Positions 40,014-50,109 of a stretch of 64,000 bases of DNA are shown here, piece after piece. Made by a program: the position numbers and the translations under genes. Source of the DNA: Hoylesella shahii DSM 15611 = JCM 12083 (GTDB lineage Bacteria; Bacteroidota; Bacteroidia; Bacteroidales; Bacteroidaceae); contig NZ_BAIZ01000009.1 in the NCBI RefSeq assembly GCF_000613445.1, positions 27,509 through 91,508 of the forward strand, written 5' to 3'. The notes under the pieces are model-generated. The model was not told the origin of the DNA and did no database searches. It saw only the letters and a list, made by a program, of their open reading frames with translations. The first letter of the stretch is position 1, and each line of letters begins with the position of its first letter.

Positions 40014-42110
40014 GTTATTGATTTTTATGTTTTATATGTGTTAAGATTATTCCGCTAAACGCATCTTGCGCATTGCGCTTTACGCGTGTTTGTTGGGCTT
40101 TTTTTATGGTGTTGGAGGTATTTAATCTTTCTTTTCGTACCTGGAAAAGTGCGTTTTGCCTTTCCACTTCGCCCAAAGCTCCGTGTTGGCGATTTTCAAT
40201 TCTCGCCATGACAATGTACGAGCAAGCTCGACATTGTTCATTTGGCTTAACGAAAACGTTGGTTTTTCTTTTGGGGTGTAATGTGGTTAGCACAACTCAA
40301 ATACACAAGTGACGATAATTGTGAAAGTTGAGGTTGTTGATGAAAGGATGAAGTGTTTACGATGAACGAAAAAGGACTAATTACCCAACTTGAAGAATTG
40401 GGGTGTTGTTCTTTGCCATTCTACTTCGGTTGAAATGTAAATTCAATTTATCTAACTACTATATTGCTCTTTTTGTCATGGTATTTTGCCAAATGGCCCA
40501 CTCCAAAGCTACTCAAATTCTGCAAGAAAGCGAAGCTATGCTAGAGTGTATGGCAAAGTTAGAATTTTTTAAAGATGCAACCAAATATTTTTCGATTTAT
40601 TTTAAAGAATGGGCGCTTTATTTTTGCGACTATATGTTAGGTAAGCATCTTGTATTTACGTCTTTTTTTTAGGGGATGGGTTTGGTAAGGCCGTTTTGTT
40701 GGGCTGTAGTTAGGGCTTTAGTTGCTTGCTGGGTTACACTAAGCAGTAACTACGCGATAGGCAACACCTTGTTGTGCTGTGTGCTAAGGTAAAAGTATTG
40801 TTGTGCTTTTGCACTTTGTGCATGTGATAATGATGCTATGAGATGGATGCTTGCGCTCATCCTGTGGAGCGATGTTGTGGGATTGTTGCGATGATAATGT
40901 AAAATATTTACACCAAAATTTAACATTATGAGTGCCGTCTGCGTAAATTTTCGGGACGTAGCTCGCAAATTCGCGCGTATTTTTAAAGTTTGTAATACGT
41001 TGTATGTGTGGCGGTTATGCGCTTTTAGGTTCAAAATTGACCTAAAAGGTGTATTTATGGGGGTGAAATTCGGTATTTTTTAAAAATTGGTTTGCCTTCA
41101 ATGTATGCTTTGCATTGCTTGTCCATTTCTTATAGGCAACTGCTTGTGTGAAAACTTTTACAAAGCAAGGTTTGTCTTGTTGCAGTGTTCTTGTAAGTTG
41201 TTGTAAATAAACTTGTTATAAATCTTATTTTTGTAAACAAAAACGCGACATAACGCTGTGCGAAATGCACCAAAACGCAACGCATTTAGCACCAAAACGC
41301 AGTGCGTTTAGCAGCAAAACGCAGTGCTATCTCCTACAAAACGCAGTGCTATCTCCTGCAAAACGCAAGGTGAAATGCTGCAAAACGCAAAGTGAGAAGT
41401 ATGAAAAAACAGACTTTTTCTTGTTTTTGCGAACGCCAATTGAGCGCAGTTTTTCTTAAAATAGAAAGGCAAAAACATAGTAAATAACCCCAAAAGGGTG
41501 AGAAATGGGCTCGTGCGCGCAATGATTTTTCTCTTTTTGGCGTGTTTTTTATAGGTTTTAGGGGGATATTTTGTCTAGAAGCGACGAGAAAAGAAACGTG
41601 TTTTGTAAAATAAAATAAATAAATTAACATTTCGTTGACAGCGCTTTTCCTTGGTTGGTTTTCAATGTGGCACGGCGCAAACGCCGATTGTGCGGGAGTT
41701 TGTGGCACAGGCGTGTGCTTGAAAACCAACTAGTTGCGATGTGCTTGCAGGTTTTGCCTTCTTTCTTTAAGGGGTGTGCAGGGCGAATGCTTTCATGTTG
41801 GCGCGGTAGGATGCAGGTTTGGCGTTTTCGGTTGCGAGAAGTGGGTGGTGTTGGATGTTTAGGTTTAGCGGTTTTGTTAGTCGTGGGGTGTCGTGTTTTT
41901 GCTAAAGATTGAAACGTGGCATGGCTTTGGGTGGCCAAACGCTAAATTTATTGTTTCATCTTCTTGCAAAGGATGGCTTAATCTATGCTTCGCCCTTTGC
42001 TCGCTCCATCCTCTCAAATTGCAACGAATGTATGTCGTAGAGCAGGTTTTCAAGGCGTTTTGTAAGTATTTGCGCTGAAAGAATATAATAATATGTAAAT
42101 GTTTCGGCGT
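40014..42110. other. 2.1-kb gene-poor region with repeat element copy B
   Basis: No convincing gene. An 89-codon ORF at 40403-40672 has no family resemblance. The region 40897-41613 is the second copy of the intergenic element: ATGTAAAATATT-N5-CAAAATTTAACA at 40897-40925, the 22-bp array at 41249-41402, AAATAGAAAGGCAAAAA at 41459-41475 and GTGTTTTGTAAAATAA at 41598-41613. Confidence 0.7.
41249..41402. repeat. 22-bp-period repeat array, copy B (7 units)
   Basis: Units start at 41249 (degenerate CATAACGCT), 41271, 41293, 41315, 41337, 41359 and 41381, exactly 22 bp apart. The last six begin CAAAACGCA, mostly followed by GTGC or AAGG. Between cores the sequence varies (TTTAGCAG, ATCTCCTA, AAATGCTG). 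Same orientation as copy A. Confidence 0.85.
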
Positions 42111-42145
42111 TTTGCTCACCAAGTGTAATTTAATTTGTATTTTTG
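42111..42145 (+). promoter_or_regulatory. Promoter of nnr, possibly giving a leaderless mRNA
   Basis: TTTG (42111-42114) and TATTTTTG (42138-42145), 23 bp apart. The -7 box ends 6 bp before the ATG at 42152, so transcription would start at or next to the start codon. Confidence 0.5.
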
Positions 42146-42151
42146 CACATT

Positions 42152-43666
42152 ATGAAGATATTCACCGGCGCTCAGATAAAAGAGCTAGATAAGTTTACGA
42201 TAGAGAATGAGCCCGTGGCGAGCATCGACCTTATGGAGCGTGCCGCCAAGGCTATTGTGCGCGCTTTGCAAGATGAATGGGACAACAGAACGCCCTTTGT
42301 GGTGTTTGCAGGACCAGGAAACAACGGCGGAGACGCGTTGGCGGTGGCATGCTTGATGGCCGAAGCGGGCTATGAAGTGTCGGTTTATCTCTTCAATGTC
42401 AACGACAGACTGTCGGCCGAATGTGCTATTAATAAGCAAAGGGTGATGGACTGTAAGCGAATAAAAGACTTTAAAGAGGTGCTCGTGGACTTTGACCCGC
42501 CTAAACTGACAGCCGAGACGGTGGTGATTGACGGACTTTTTGGGTCGGGACTTACCAAAGCGCTCACTGGAGGCTTTGCTTCGCTCGTTAAATATATCAA
42601 CCAATCGCCGGCTAAGGTGGTGAGTATCGACTTGCCTTCGGGTATGATGACCGAAGACAATACCCACAATGTGAAGGCGCACATTGTGAGAGCACACCTC
42701 ACACTGACACTGCAACAAAAAAAGCTGGCCATGCTTTTCGAAGACAACCAACAGTTTATTGGTCGTCTGCGCGTGCTCGATATCCGATTGAGCCCAGCTT
42801 ATATAGCCCAAACGGTTACCCAATTCCAAGTGTTGGAAGAGGCCGACGTGCGTAGCCGATTGCTAACCAGGGGCGACTTTGTGAATAAGGGCTTGATGGG
42901 GCATGCGCTGATTGTGGCCGGAAGCTACGGCATGGCTGGAGCAGCTGTGCTGGCAGGAAGAGCGTGCATGCGCTCGGGCGTGGGGAAACTAACTGTATGC
43001 ACACCCCGACAAAACTATAACGTGATGCAAATATCGCTTCCCGAGGCGATATTGAGCATAGGAAAAGAAGAATATTTCTTCACCGAACCTATTGATACCG
43101 AGCATTATGATGCTGTGGGACTAGGGCCGGGCATGGGGCAACACGAGGATACGGCCATCGCTCTGATTTCGCAAATACGTCGCACACAATGCCCTATGGT
43201 GATTGATGCCGATGCACTGAACATCCTTGCTTCGCACAAGGCCTGGATGCAACAACTGCCCGAACAGCTAATACTTACACCGCACGTGGGAGAATTTGAC
43301 AGATTGGGCAACGGTGGTAGCGAAGGCGACTACGACCGACTGGCTAAAGCCATCGACCTGGCGCAACATCTGCAAGCTTATGTGTTGCTCAAAGGCCATT
43401 ATTCGGCACTCTGCTTGCCTGATGGAAGGGTGTATTTCAACCCCACAGGAAATGCAGGAATGGCCACAGCTGGCAGTGGCGATGTGCTAACAGGTATTAT
43501 CACCGGACTGCTTGCACGTGGATATAATCGCGAAAATGCCTGCATCGTGGGCATGTATTTACATGGATTGGCTGGAGATTTGGCCGCAAAACAACTGGGA
43601 AAAGAGAGTCTTATGGCGGGCGACATCATCGCGTACCTGCCAAAAGCGTTTGAGTTCTTAGGATAA
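42152..43666 (+). CDS. nnr: Bifunctional NAD(P)H-hydrate epimerase / ADP-dependent dehydratase
   Basis: 504 aa, repairs hydrated NAD(P)H. The N-terminal YjeF_N epimerase (about 1-210) has FAGPGNNGGDALAVA. The C-terminal ribokinase-like dehydratase (about 225-500) has AGSYGMAGAAVLAGRACMRSG, GLGPGMGQ and the catalytic NAGMATAGSGDVLTGI. ATG 42152 gives the usual start MKIFTGAQIKELDKF; the TTG nine bases upstream lies in the promoter box and is rejected. Followed at 83 bp by the DUF4831 gene. Confidence 0.95.
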   Translation: MKIFTGAQIKELDKFTIENEPVASIDLMERAAKAIVRALQDEWDNRTPFVVFAGPGNNGGDALAVACLMAEAGYEVSVYLFNVNDRLSAECAINKQRVMDCKRIKDFKEVLVDFDPPKLTAETVVIDGLFGSGLTKALTGGFASLVKYINQSPAKVVSIDLPSGMMTEDNTHNVKAHIVRAHLTLTLQQKKLAMLFEDNQQFIGRLRVLDIRLSPAYIAQTVTQFQVLEEADVRSRLLTRGDFVNKGLMGHALIVAGSYGMAGAAVLAGRACMRSGVGKLTVCTPRQNYNVMQISLPEAILSIGKEEYFFTEPIDTEHYDAVGLGPGMGQHEDTAIALISQIRRTQCPMVIDADALNILASHKAWMQQLPEQLILTPHVGEFDRLGNGGSEGDYDRLAKAIDLAQHLQAYVLLKGHYSALCLPDGRVYFNPTGNAGMATAGSGDVLTGIITGLLARGYNRENACIVGMYLHGLAGDLAAKQLGKESLMAGDIIAYLPKAFEFLG

Positions 43667-43683
43667 AGAGGTCTCACCCATAA

Positions 43684-43711
43684 CCCTCTCCCCATTGAAA
43701 AGGGGGCGAGG
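43684..43711. repeat. GC-rich palindrome 4 (REP-like)
   Basis: CCCTCTCCCC-ATTGAAAA-GGGGGCGAGG between nnr and the DUF4831 gene; the clearest of the four similar palindromes. Confidence 0.5.
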
Positions 43712-43749
43712 ATGAGGCTTGACGACATTGAATAAACTCAACAACAGAT

Positions 43750-44802
43750 ATGAAAAAGATTATGGTTACCATCGCAACCTTGGCTATGGCAGTCCTAGCG
43801 GGATATGCTCAAGGTAATGCGCAAACAGAAGGCGTGCCCTATTTCTTGCCTAAAACGGGCATTAGGCTTGCCGTGTTAGTAGAGAAAACAACGTACACAC
43901 CGGGAGAGTTGGCCATGTATGGCGAAAAGTATATGAAGCTTTTCAATACCCCGATGCAAAAATCTACCGAGTATAGAGTGGTGGCTATCAACATCACCGA
44001 CTTCGGAACGCCCGATTCGACCAAGCATTATGTGGCCGCTATGGATAAAAAACATAGCATCACCGATGTGAGACTGGCCGACAATGGCGTGCTTCTGGCC
44101 ATCAACGCCAACCCACCTAAACCCACACAACCCAAAAATTTTGTGCCAGCAAAGGCCATGAAGCCTCTTAATCCTAAGGACTTTATGAACCAAGAAATCC
44201 TTTCGGCTGGCTCGTCGGCTAAAATGGCTGAACTCATTGCTAAAGAGATATACGATATTCGCGATAGTCGTAACCAGCTTTCACGCGGACAGGCCGACGC
44301 TATGCCTAAAGATGGCGAACAATTGCGCCTTATGCTTAACAATCTGGATAAGCAAGAGCAGGCGCTGTTGCAGGTGTTTGCCGGTACAACCGTGAAAGAT
44401 ACCACCGAAACCATCATCACCTACGTGCCCACTAAGGCTGTGGAGCGGGATGTGCTCTTCCGTTTCTCGCGCCATTATGGTATGGCCGATAAGGATGACC
44501 TTGGCGGAGCACCTTATTATATTAGCGTGGAAGACTTGCATTCGATACCCACCATGCAGGCGTCTATCGACCGCGGTAAGGTGAAAGACAATGCTGGCGT
44601 GTATGTAAACTTACCTGGTAAGGTGAAAATATCGGTGGCACAAGAGGCCAATTTGCGTGCTGTGATTGAGCTTTATATGGCGCAATTTGGTAAAACCGAA
44701 CCGCTCAGCGGCGAATTGTTTGGCAAAAAGCAATTCACGCAAATGGTGATGAACCCCGTAACGGGTACTATCGAGAGCGTGAAAACAGAAAACGTGAAAT
44801 GA
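43750..44802 (+). CDS. DUF4831 family secreted protein
   Basis: 350 aa with signal peptide (MKKIMVTIATLAMAVLAGYA). The opening YFLPKTGIRLAVLVEKTTYTPG and YRVVAINITDFGTPDSTKHY match the DUF4831 family, known mainly from Bacteroidetes and without assigned function. Intact frame. It lies between nnr and the TlpA-like gene on the same strand, with gaps of about 80-95 bp. Confidence 0.8.
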   Translation: MKKIMVTIATLAMAVLAGYAQGNAQTEGVPYFLPKTGIRLAVLVEKTTYTPGELAMYGEKYMKLFNTPMQKSTEYRVVAINITDFGTPDSTKHYVAAMDKKHSITDVRLADNGVLLAINANPPKPTQPKNFVPAKAMKPLNPKDFMNQEILSAGSSAKMAELIAKEIYDIRDSRNQLSRGQADAMPKDGEQLRLMLNNLDKQEQALLQVFAGTTVKDTTETIITYVPTKAVERDVLFRFSRHYGMADKDDLGGAPYYISVEDLHSIPTMQASIDRGKVKDNAGVYVNLPGKVKISVAQEANLRAVIELYMAQFGKTEPLSGELFGKKQFTQMVMNPVTGTIESVKTENVK

Positions 44803-44898
44803 TAAAAATGCGGTGGACTCTCGTTGTTTGCCTAAAGGCTTTAGCTGAAAGGACAATTGGGCCTGCATCGCAAAATGTTTGAATAACAAAACAACTTT

Positions 44899-45474
44899 AT
44901 GACAAAAACAATTTTCTCTGCATTGGCCTTGGCTACAGTCCTCGCCTTTGCTTCGTGCAACTGCAAAAAAAATGGTGAATGTGCTAAAGCGCAAGCCGAA
45001 CAGCAGGTTGCTGATACCACAAATGCCACAACCCAAGGTGAAGCTCAGGCCAACGATGGCTCTAAATTCATCGACTTCACTGTGCCCGCCCTTGATGGTA
45101 AGCAAGTGAAACTGGCTGATGTGGTGGCTAAAAACAAAATCACAATGGTGGATTTTTGGGCATCGTGGTGCGGTCCTTGCCGTATGGAGATGCCTAATGT
45201 GGTTGAGGCTTATAAGCAATTCCACGATAAGGGTCTGGAAATCGTTGGCGTTTCGCTCGACGAATCAAAAAAAGACTGGGAAACTGCCGTTAAAGATATG
45301 GGCATGAACTGGATTCAAACCAGCGACTTGAAAGGCTGGGAATGTGAGGCAGCTCGCCTTTATGGGGTGAGAGGCATTCCTGCTTGTGTGCTTATTAATC
45401 AAAAGGGTGAAATCGTTGGTCGCGACTTGCGCGCCGAGGAACTGCATGCCCGACTGGCTGAACTGCTGAAATAA
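44899..45474 (+). CDS. TlpA-like thioredoxin lipoprotein
   Basis: 191 aa. A lipobox-like LAFASC at residues 15-20 suggests a lipoprotein; the next residues NCKK are followed by a Gln/Ala/Thr-rich linker (about 25-55). The thioredoxin-like domain has the active site FWASWCGPCRMEMP and the cis-Pro loop GIPACVLI. It is likely a periplasmic disulfide reductase or cytochrome-maturation-type protein. Its redox motif is intact, unlike the protein at 7599. The bidirectional terminator at 45525-45580 ends it. Confidence 0.9.
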   Translation: MTKTIFSALALATVLAFASCNCKKNGECAKAQAEQQVADTTNATTQGEAQANDGSKFIDFTVPALDGKQVKLADVVAKNKITMVDFWASWCGPCRMEMPNVVEAYKQFHDKGLEIVGVSLDESKKDWETAVKDMGMNWIQTSDLKGWECEAARLYGVRGIPACVLINQKGEIVGRDLRAEELHARLAELLK

Positions 45475-45524
45475 GCGTAAGCTAGGGTTAAAGGCACTTG
45501 TTGCTAAGCACCATTAATAAAATA

Positions 45525-45580
45525 ACACCACCACCAACGCAGGCTTTTCGAGGCCTTTCGTTGGTGGTGGTGTCGTTTTT
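45525..45580. terminator. Bidirectional terminator between convergent genes
   Basis: 15-bp perfect stem ACACCACCACCAACG / CGTTGGTGGTGGTGT (45525-45539 with 45559-45573), loop with a small inner hairpin. T-run at 45576-45580 on the plus strand, and TTATTTTATT on the minus strand. It serves the TlpA-like gene and the TonB receptor. Confidence 0.85.
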
Positions 45581-45602
45581 GTTATTGCCACGAACTTTGT
45601 TT

Positions 45603-48111
45603 TTAGAACCGGTATGTGGCAGTGGCTTTTACAAAGAAGGGTGAGCCAGGGAACGAACGCAACTTGTCGTATCCACCAACCCAATAGGTTTTGTTCAGTA
45701 GGTTGTCGGCATTAAGTTGCAATTGCAAACTTCTAACCCTATAATACAAGGCAGCATTGAGCAGCGCGTAGCAGGATAAACAATGGTATTGGCACGTTTG
45801 CCCACTTGTCCGAAGCGTTCGCTGTTGGCATTTACACCCAATCCAATGCCCAAGTTGCGTAAAGGGCCGTGACGCAGAATGTATTTGGTCCAGATGTTGG
45901 CTGCATGGCGTGGGGTGTTGGGGCGTTGCATACCCAAGTCTTTTTCTGTTCCACTAGCCGTCTTAGTTATCTTTGCATCGGTATAGGCATAGTTAACCAC
46001 TACGCTCCAGTTGGGCAATAGCTCGCCAGCAACATCAACTTCAACGCCCTTGGATACCTCTTCGCCCACTTGCATCAGCAAATCGGGATTCCCAGCATCG
46101 CCAGCATTATACAAAGTGTTGTTTTTAGTAAGGTGGAAAAGGGCCGTAGTGATGCTCAAACGATGGTCGAACCAGTCGCTCTTTGCGCCCACTTCGAACA
46201 ATTGCGACTGTTCTGGCGAGAATGGGGCGCCAGTATTGGGGTTGCTTTGCACGCTTGCCGATTGTGGTTCGAAACCCTTAACCCATGTGCCATACAGGTT
46301 TATTTGCTTGTTAAGTGTTAGCACAGCGCCCACGCGGGGTATTAAAGCGTGCTGCGTGGTGCGCGTTTCGTTGTTTCGTTGTTTGTTAAGTATGTCGGTG
46401 AAATACTCTTGGCGTAAGCCAAAAGCAGTTGCAGAGGGCCATATCTCAGTTGTTCTTGCAGATAGATGCCGTGCGAATATTGGCGGTAAGGATTTATCTC
46501 GTCTGCAGTGAACACGTATTTGCTAATGTCTTTGATGCTGTTGCCCGTGGTGTTGTTAAGGTCGAAGTAGGGAACATTGGTCTTTGGGTTACCGTCGGCA
46601 TCGAGAACGTAGTTATTAATCTTACTTTTGTTAAACTTAGTGGTTGTTTTTCCGTTTTTTAATAAGTATCCTCTAGCCGTGAGTGCCGATGTTCCTGGCA
46701 GCAAGTCGGTTTGAAAATAGTCCCAGCCCACTAGCAAGGTGTGCTGTGCTCGTCCTGTATTGAACCCTACATTCAGATAGTTGTTAAAGCTATTGTTTCT
46801 GAAATGGCGCTTACGTATCATGGCTTGCATTAGAATGCGACTATTATTCTGGCTACTGTCTGCATTCAATACATAGGCGTTGGCTTGGTTGTGCTCTTGC
46901 ATATCTTCATCATACGATGAGTTTAGGTATGTGCTGTTAAACGAAATGCGGTCGGTGAACTTATGAGTTAGTCCTAAAGTGATGTTCATTAAGCGTTCTT
47001 TGAGGTAATCGTTAGCAGCCGAAAGCGACCGCGATATGGGCACCGAGTAAAGGTCGCCATCGCCAAAAATACTCTGTCCGCGGTCTATCTTGCCAGTATA
47101 TTGTTGGTAAAACACGTCTACATTAAACTGCGTGCGATGGTTAGGCACGTACGAAAACGAGGGCGCTACGATGAAATTCTGTCCGCCTTGCAAGTCGCGA
47201 TAGGAGTCGGTGTTCTCATATCCCAAGTTAAGTCGATAAAGTAGCGAGCCTTTGGGGTTTAGCTTACCAGTGAAATCGGCATAGGCGTTAAACGTGGCAT
47301 AGCTTCCAACGGTGGTGCTTACTTGTCTACGGGTTTCGGCAAGCGGTTTTTTGGTCACCCTATTGATTACTCCACCCGGTGCAGCGTTGCCAAATAGTGC
47401 CGAGGCAGGCCCTTTTATCACCTCTACACGCTCGATGTTGGCTAACGATTGCTGTTTCCATAAACTGGTTTGTGCACGCATGCCGTTGATGAGGTTGCCC
47501 GAATTGCGGTTGCCAGTGGTGCGAAACCCACGTATAGAGAAATCGTTGTAGAAGGTGTATTGGTTTACTCCGCTGATGTTTTTCACCACATCATTCACTG
47601 TTGTAGCGCCTTGGTCGAGTACCAATTCTTTTGTAACGTAGCCAATAGATTGGGGTACATCCTTAACAGCAGTAGCCGTTTTAGTACCCACAAATGTTCT
47701 AGTGTTCTTATACGAGCGCTCGTTTCGTCCCACCACTTCAACACCTTGTAGCATTTCGGTGGCTTCGCTAAGTTGTGCATCTTGTCTTTGATTTTGTGAA
47801 AGAACAAAATGGCGCTCTTCAGGTTTACATCCAATGTAGTGAAAGGTTAGCGTAAGGTCGCCAGCTTGTAGCGCGCTCAGGGTGTAAGCTCCTTGTTCGT
47901 TGGTTATGGCACGTTTGTTTGTGCCCTTCACCTGCACCACAACGCCCATCAGAGGTTCGCCTTTTTTGCCTGTGACATAGCCGTTAACCTCCAATGTCTG
48001 TTTGGCTTCTGGCTCGTTGAGGGTGGTTTCGGTTTGGGCATGCGTGGTAGTAACAGTGCCAATCATCATTGCTGCAAGCATCATAAGCTTACAATACGAA
48101 GTACATTTCAT
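45603..48111 (-). CDS. TonB-dependent outer-membrane receptor (siderophore type); frame broken at ~46420 and ~45772
   Basis: About 836 aa when rejoined. Signal region, then a CarboxypepD_reg-like domain (VNGYVTGKKGEPLMGVVVQVKG), plug (VKDVPQSIGYVTKELVLDQG, VEVIKGPASALFGNAAPGGV) and a 22-strand barrel. GPASALFGNAAPGGVINRVTK and the overall layout match ferrichrome/catecholate siderophore receptors. One G restored at ~46420 gives LGLRQEYFTDIL; one at ~45772 leads to YALLNAALYYRV and the terminal aromatic YRF at 45603. There is no SusD partner, consistent with iron-chelate rather than glycan uptake. Confidence 0.87.
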
Positions 48112-48153
48112 GTTTTGTTGTTAGTTGTTGGTTGGTTATCCTTCTTTTGGGTG

Positions 48154-48184
48154 CAAATTTATGATTTTTGCGCAGGTTCTGCAA
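48154..48184 (-). promoter_or_regulatory. Promoter of the TonB receptor gene
   Basis: Minus-strand TTG (48182-48184), 20 bp, TAAATTTG (48154-48161); leader of about 35-40 nt. No Fur-box match was tested. Confidence 0.6.
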
Positions 48185-48619
48185 TACTTATTAATAGGTA
48201 AATTGCGGTGTTGCGCTATGTGTTGTGTGATAGTTTGGATGATGTTATGAGGCTTGTTTGGTGGCATCTTTACCTTAATATATACGCGCACGCGAGCGCG
48301 AAACAGTTTGTTATAACGCAAAGTGGGGTGGGGAGGGAAGGGTGGTTGTGTGGGAGCGGCGTTAGTTGAGGCTAAACGGAGCGGGTTTGAGATTGTTTTG
48401 CGTGTGTTGTGTGGTATCGAGGCTAGGAATTGTGGCAAGACGGATGGTATGGGTACAAAAAAAGAAGGCCAGTAAGCAAGGTTGCTTTTTGGCGAGTTGA
48501 TAGCTAGCGTATTGAACGCGGGCTTATCTCATCCAAACCTTGTTAACTGGTCTGCTTGTTTGAGGTAAAGGCGCACTAAGTGGCCTTTTACCTTTCAGAA
48601 TTGATAGCTGTAAGTCCTA
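48185..48619. other. Intergenic region
   Basis: 435 bp without a supported gene. A hairpin GGTAAAGGC / GCCTTTTACC at about 48563-48594 lies downstream of the ferredoxin stop and may end its transcript, but lacks a T-run. Confidence 0.4.
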
Positions 48620-48787
48620 TTAGGGAAGGCTAATAGCCTCGCTGGGACATACACTTGCGCAAGTACCGCATTCGGTGCAAGCGTCTTCATCAATCTTATA
48701 AATATCACCCTCAGAGATTGCTTCTACGGGGCACTCGGGCAAACAGGTGCCACAAGCGATACAGTCGTTACCAATAACGTAAGCCAT
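48620..48787 (-). CDS. 2[4Fe-4S] ferredoxin
   Basis: 55 aa. Two CxxCxxCxxxCP cluster motifs, CIACGTCLPECP (residues 9-20) and CTECGTCASVCP (37-48), each followed by EAIS, define a clostridial-type bacterial ferredoxin; start MAYVIGNDC. It is a small soluble electron carrier for anaerobic redox enzymes such as pyruvate:ferredoxin oxidoreductase. Stands alone, with a -7 box about 170 bp upstream. Confidence 0.95.
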   Translation of the reverse strand: MAYVIGNDCIACGTCLPECPVEAISEGDIYKIDEDACTECGTCASVCPSEAISLP

Positions 48788-49176
48788 AATAAAATTCTAT
48801 TTAAATGTTTTTGTATAATATGTTCTTTATCTGCTCTTGAATGCGTGGTTTTCTTATTTTTGAACCTGCAAATGGTCTTGTTATTGCTGGCTGTTGATGA
48901 TAAAACCACTCTTTTGTATCTCGCTTTGATGTGCGTTATACTTACTTTTGATGATGCAAAGGTAGTGAATGTTTTTCGTAATACCTAGAAATAATGATTG
49001 TTTTTTTGTGCAATTGTTAATTTTTATTTAATGAATAAGGCTGTTTGTATGTGCTTTTGGTTTATTCATTGCTTTGTTTTCCAGGTAGTTATTGCCTGCT
49101 GTGGTGCGAATTTAGGGTTTTTTGCTGTAGGGTGATGTTTTATTGCTCGCTCATTATTTTGTGGTAGCAATGGAGT
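48788..49176. other. Intergenic region with ferredoxin -7 box
   Basis: 389 bp. Minus-strand TACCTTTG at 48957-48964 matches the -7 consensus, implying a leader of about 160-170 nt for the ferredoxin; no -33 match at normal distance. Nothing else recognised. Confidence 0.45.
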
Positions 49177-49923
49177 TTATTCAAAGTAAAATGATAGCGC
49201 AATCATTTTGCTAGCCGCTTTAGAAGTGGAGCGTGCATAAGGCACGAGCGTTTTGTCGCGCAGTCGGTCGGCATGCTTAGCGTCAAGGCAGTCGATAAGG
49301 CTAAACATAAACTTCAATTCGGGTCGAAGTTTGAAGAAAGGCAGGTAGAAATCGCATCCAACGCCCACCTCTGCAAACACGTCGTGGCGTTTAAATCGCA
49401 AGATGTGGGTATCGTTTCCGCTGAGGTTAAGCATGGGATTGATACCTGCTAGTAGGTATGGGCGATGGTTGTTGAAGCGTGGAGCAGCGAAAATGAGGTT
49501 GAAGGCGGTAGAGATATAAGCCGTTTTCATATCCTGTCTGTGTTCGATGGGTAGGCCCTCGGCATTGGTTTGCCCAAGGTTTCTAAACACCAAGTGTCTA
49601 TTACCGAAATACATTGCAGGCACAACGCGGAGTTGGAAATGGCGGTTAAGGCGCATTTCGCCCGTTACGCCCACCACAAAACCAGGGTCGTAGCGGTCTT
49701 GTTCGGCCGCGATGTTGGTTTCGATGGTTTGTCCATCGTCTAGTGTTATGTGCTGAATGCCAGCATTAAACAGTTCGACATCTTGCACATGAGCGCCCAC
49801 CACCACGCCAAAATGGAACGGTCGCAGGTCGGTGTAGGGCCTGTTTTCCACGCGTCTTTGCTGCGCCATCAATGAGATGGGCAGTGTGCACACATATATT
49901 ATAAGGCAAATAAGCTGCTTCAT
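49177..49923 (-). CDS. porT: PorT family outer-membrane protein (type IX secretion)
   Basis: 248 aa with signal peptide (MKQLICLIIYVCTLPISLMA). Beta-barrel pattern of alternating residues: LRPFHFGVVVGAHVQDVEL, FQLRVVPAMYFGNRH, AEVGVGCDFYLPFFKLRPEL and a terminal Phe (SFYFE). This matches PorT, which in Porphyromonas gingivalis is needed for type IX secretion of gingipains. Other T9SS genes are not in the window. The C10 protease at 37851 is a possible client (inference). Confidence 0.78.
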   Translation of the reverse strand: MKQLICLIIYVCTLPISLMAQQRRVENRPYTDLRPFHFGVVVGAHVQDVELFNAGIQHITLDDGQTIETNIAAEQDRYDPGFVVGVTGEMRLNRHFQLRVVPAMYFGNRHLVFRNLGQTNAEGLPIEHRQDMKTAYISTAFNLIFAAPRFNNHRPYLLAGINPMLNLSGNDTHILRFKRHDVFAEVGVGCDFYLPFFKLRPELKFMFSLIDCLDAKHADRLRDKTLVPYARSTSKAASKMIALSFYFE

Positions 49924-50109
49924 ACGTTGGATATAAACGCAAAAAGTGGGCGGTTATTGTGCAACAAGAGTTTTGAGGTCTCTGTAAATGATGTTTTTGT
50001 TTGGGTTTTGATGGGTTGGCGTGGCCTGTAAAGCGGCATTGGGTGAGACAAGTGGCGCGTCTTCGCCATGCAATAGGTAAGTGAAGTTGTTGACGCGCAT
50101 GGCAACGGG

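Noticed and set aside
40403..40672. 89-codon plus-strand ORF in the gene-poor region
   Set aside because: No recognisable family, poor start context, lies among intergenic repeats; kept as non-coding.
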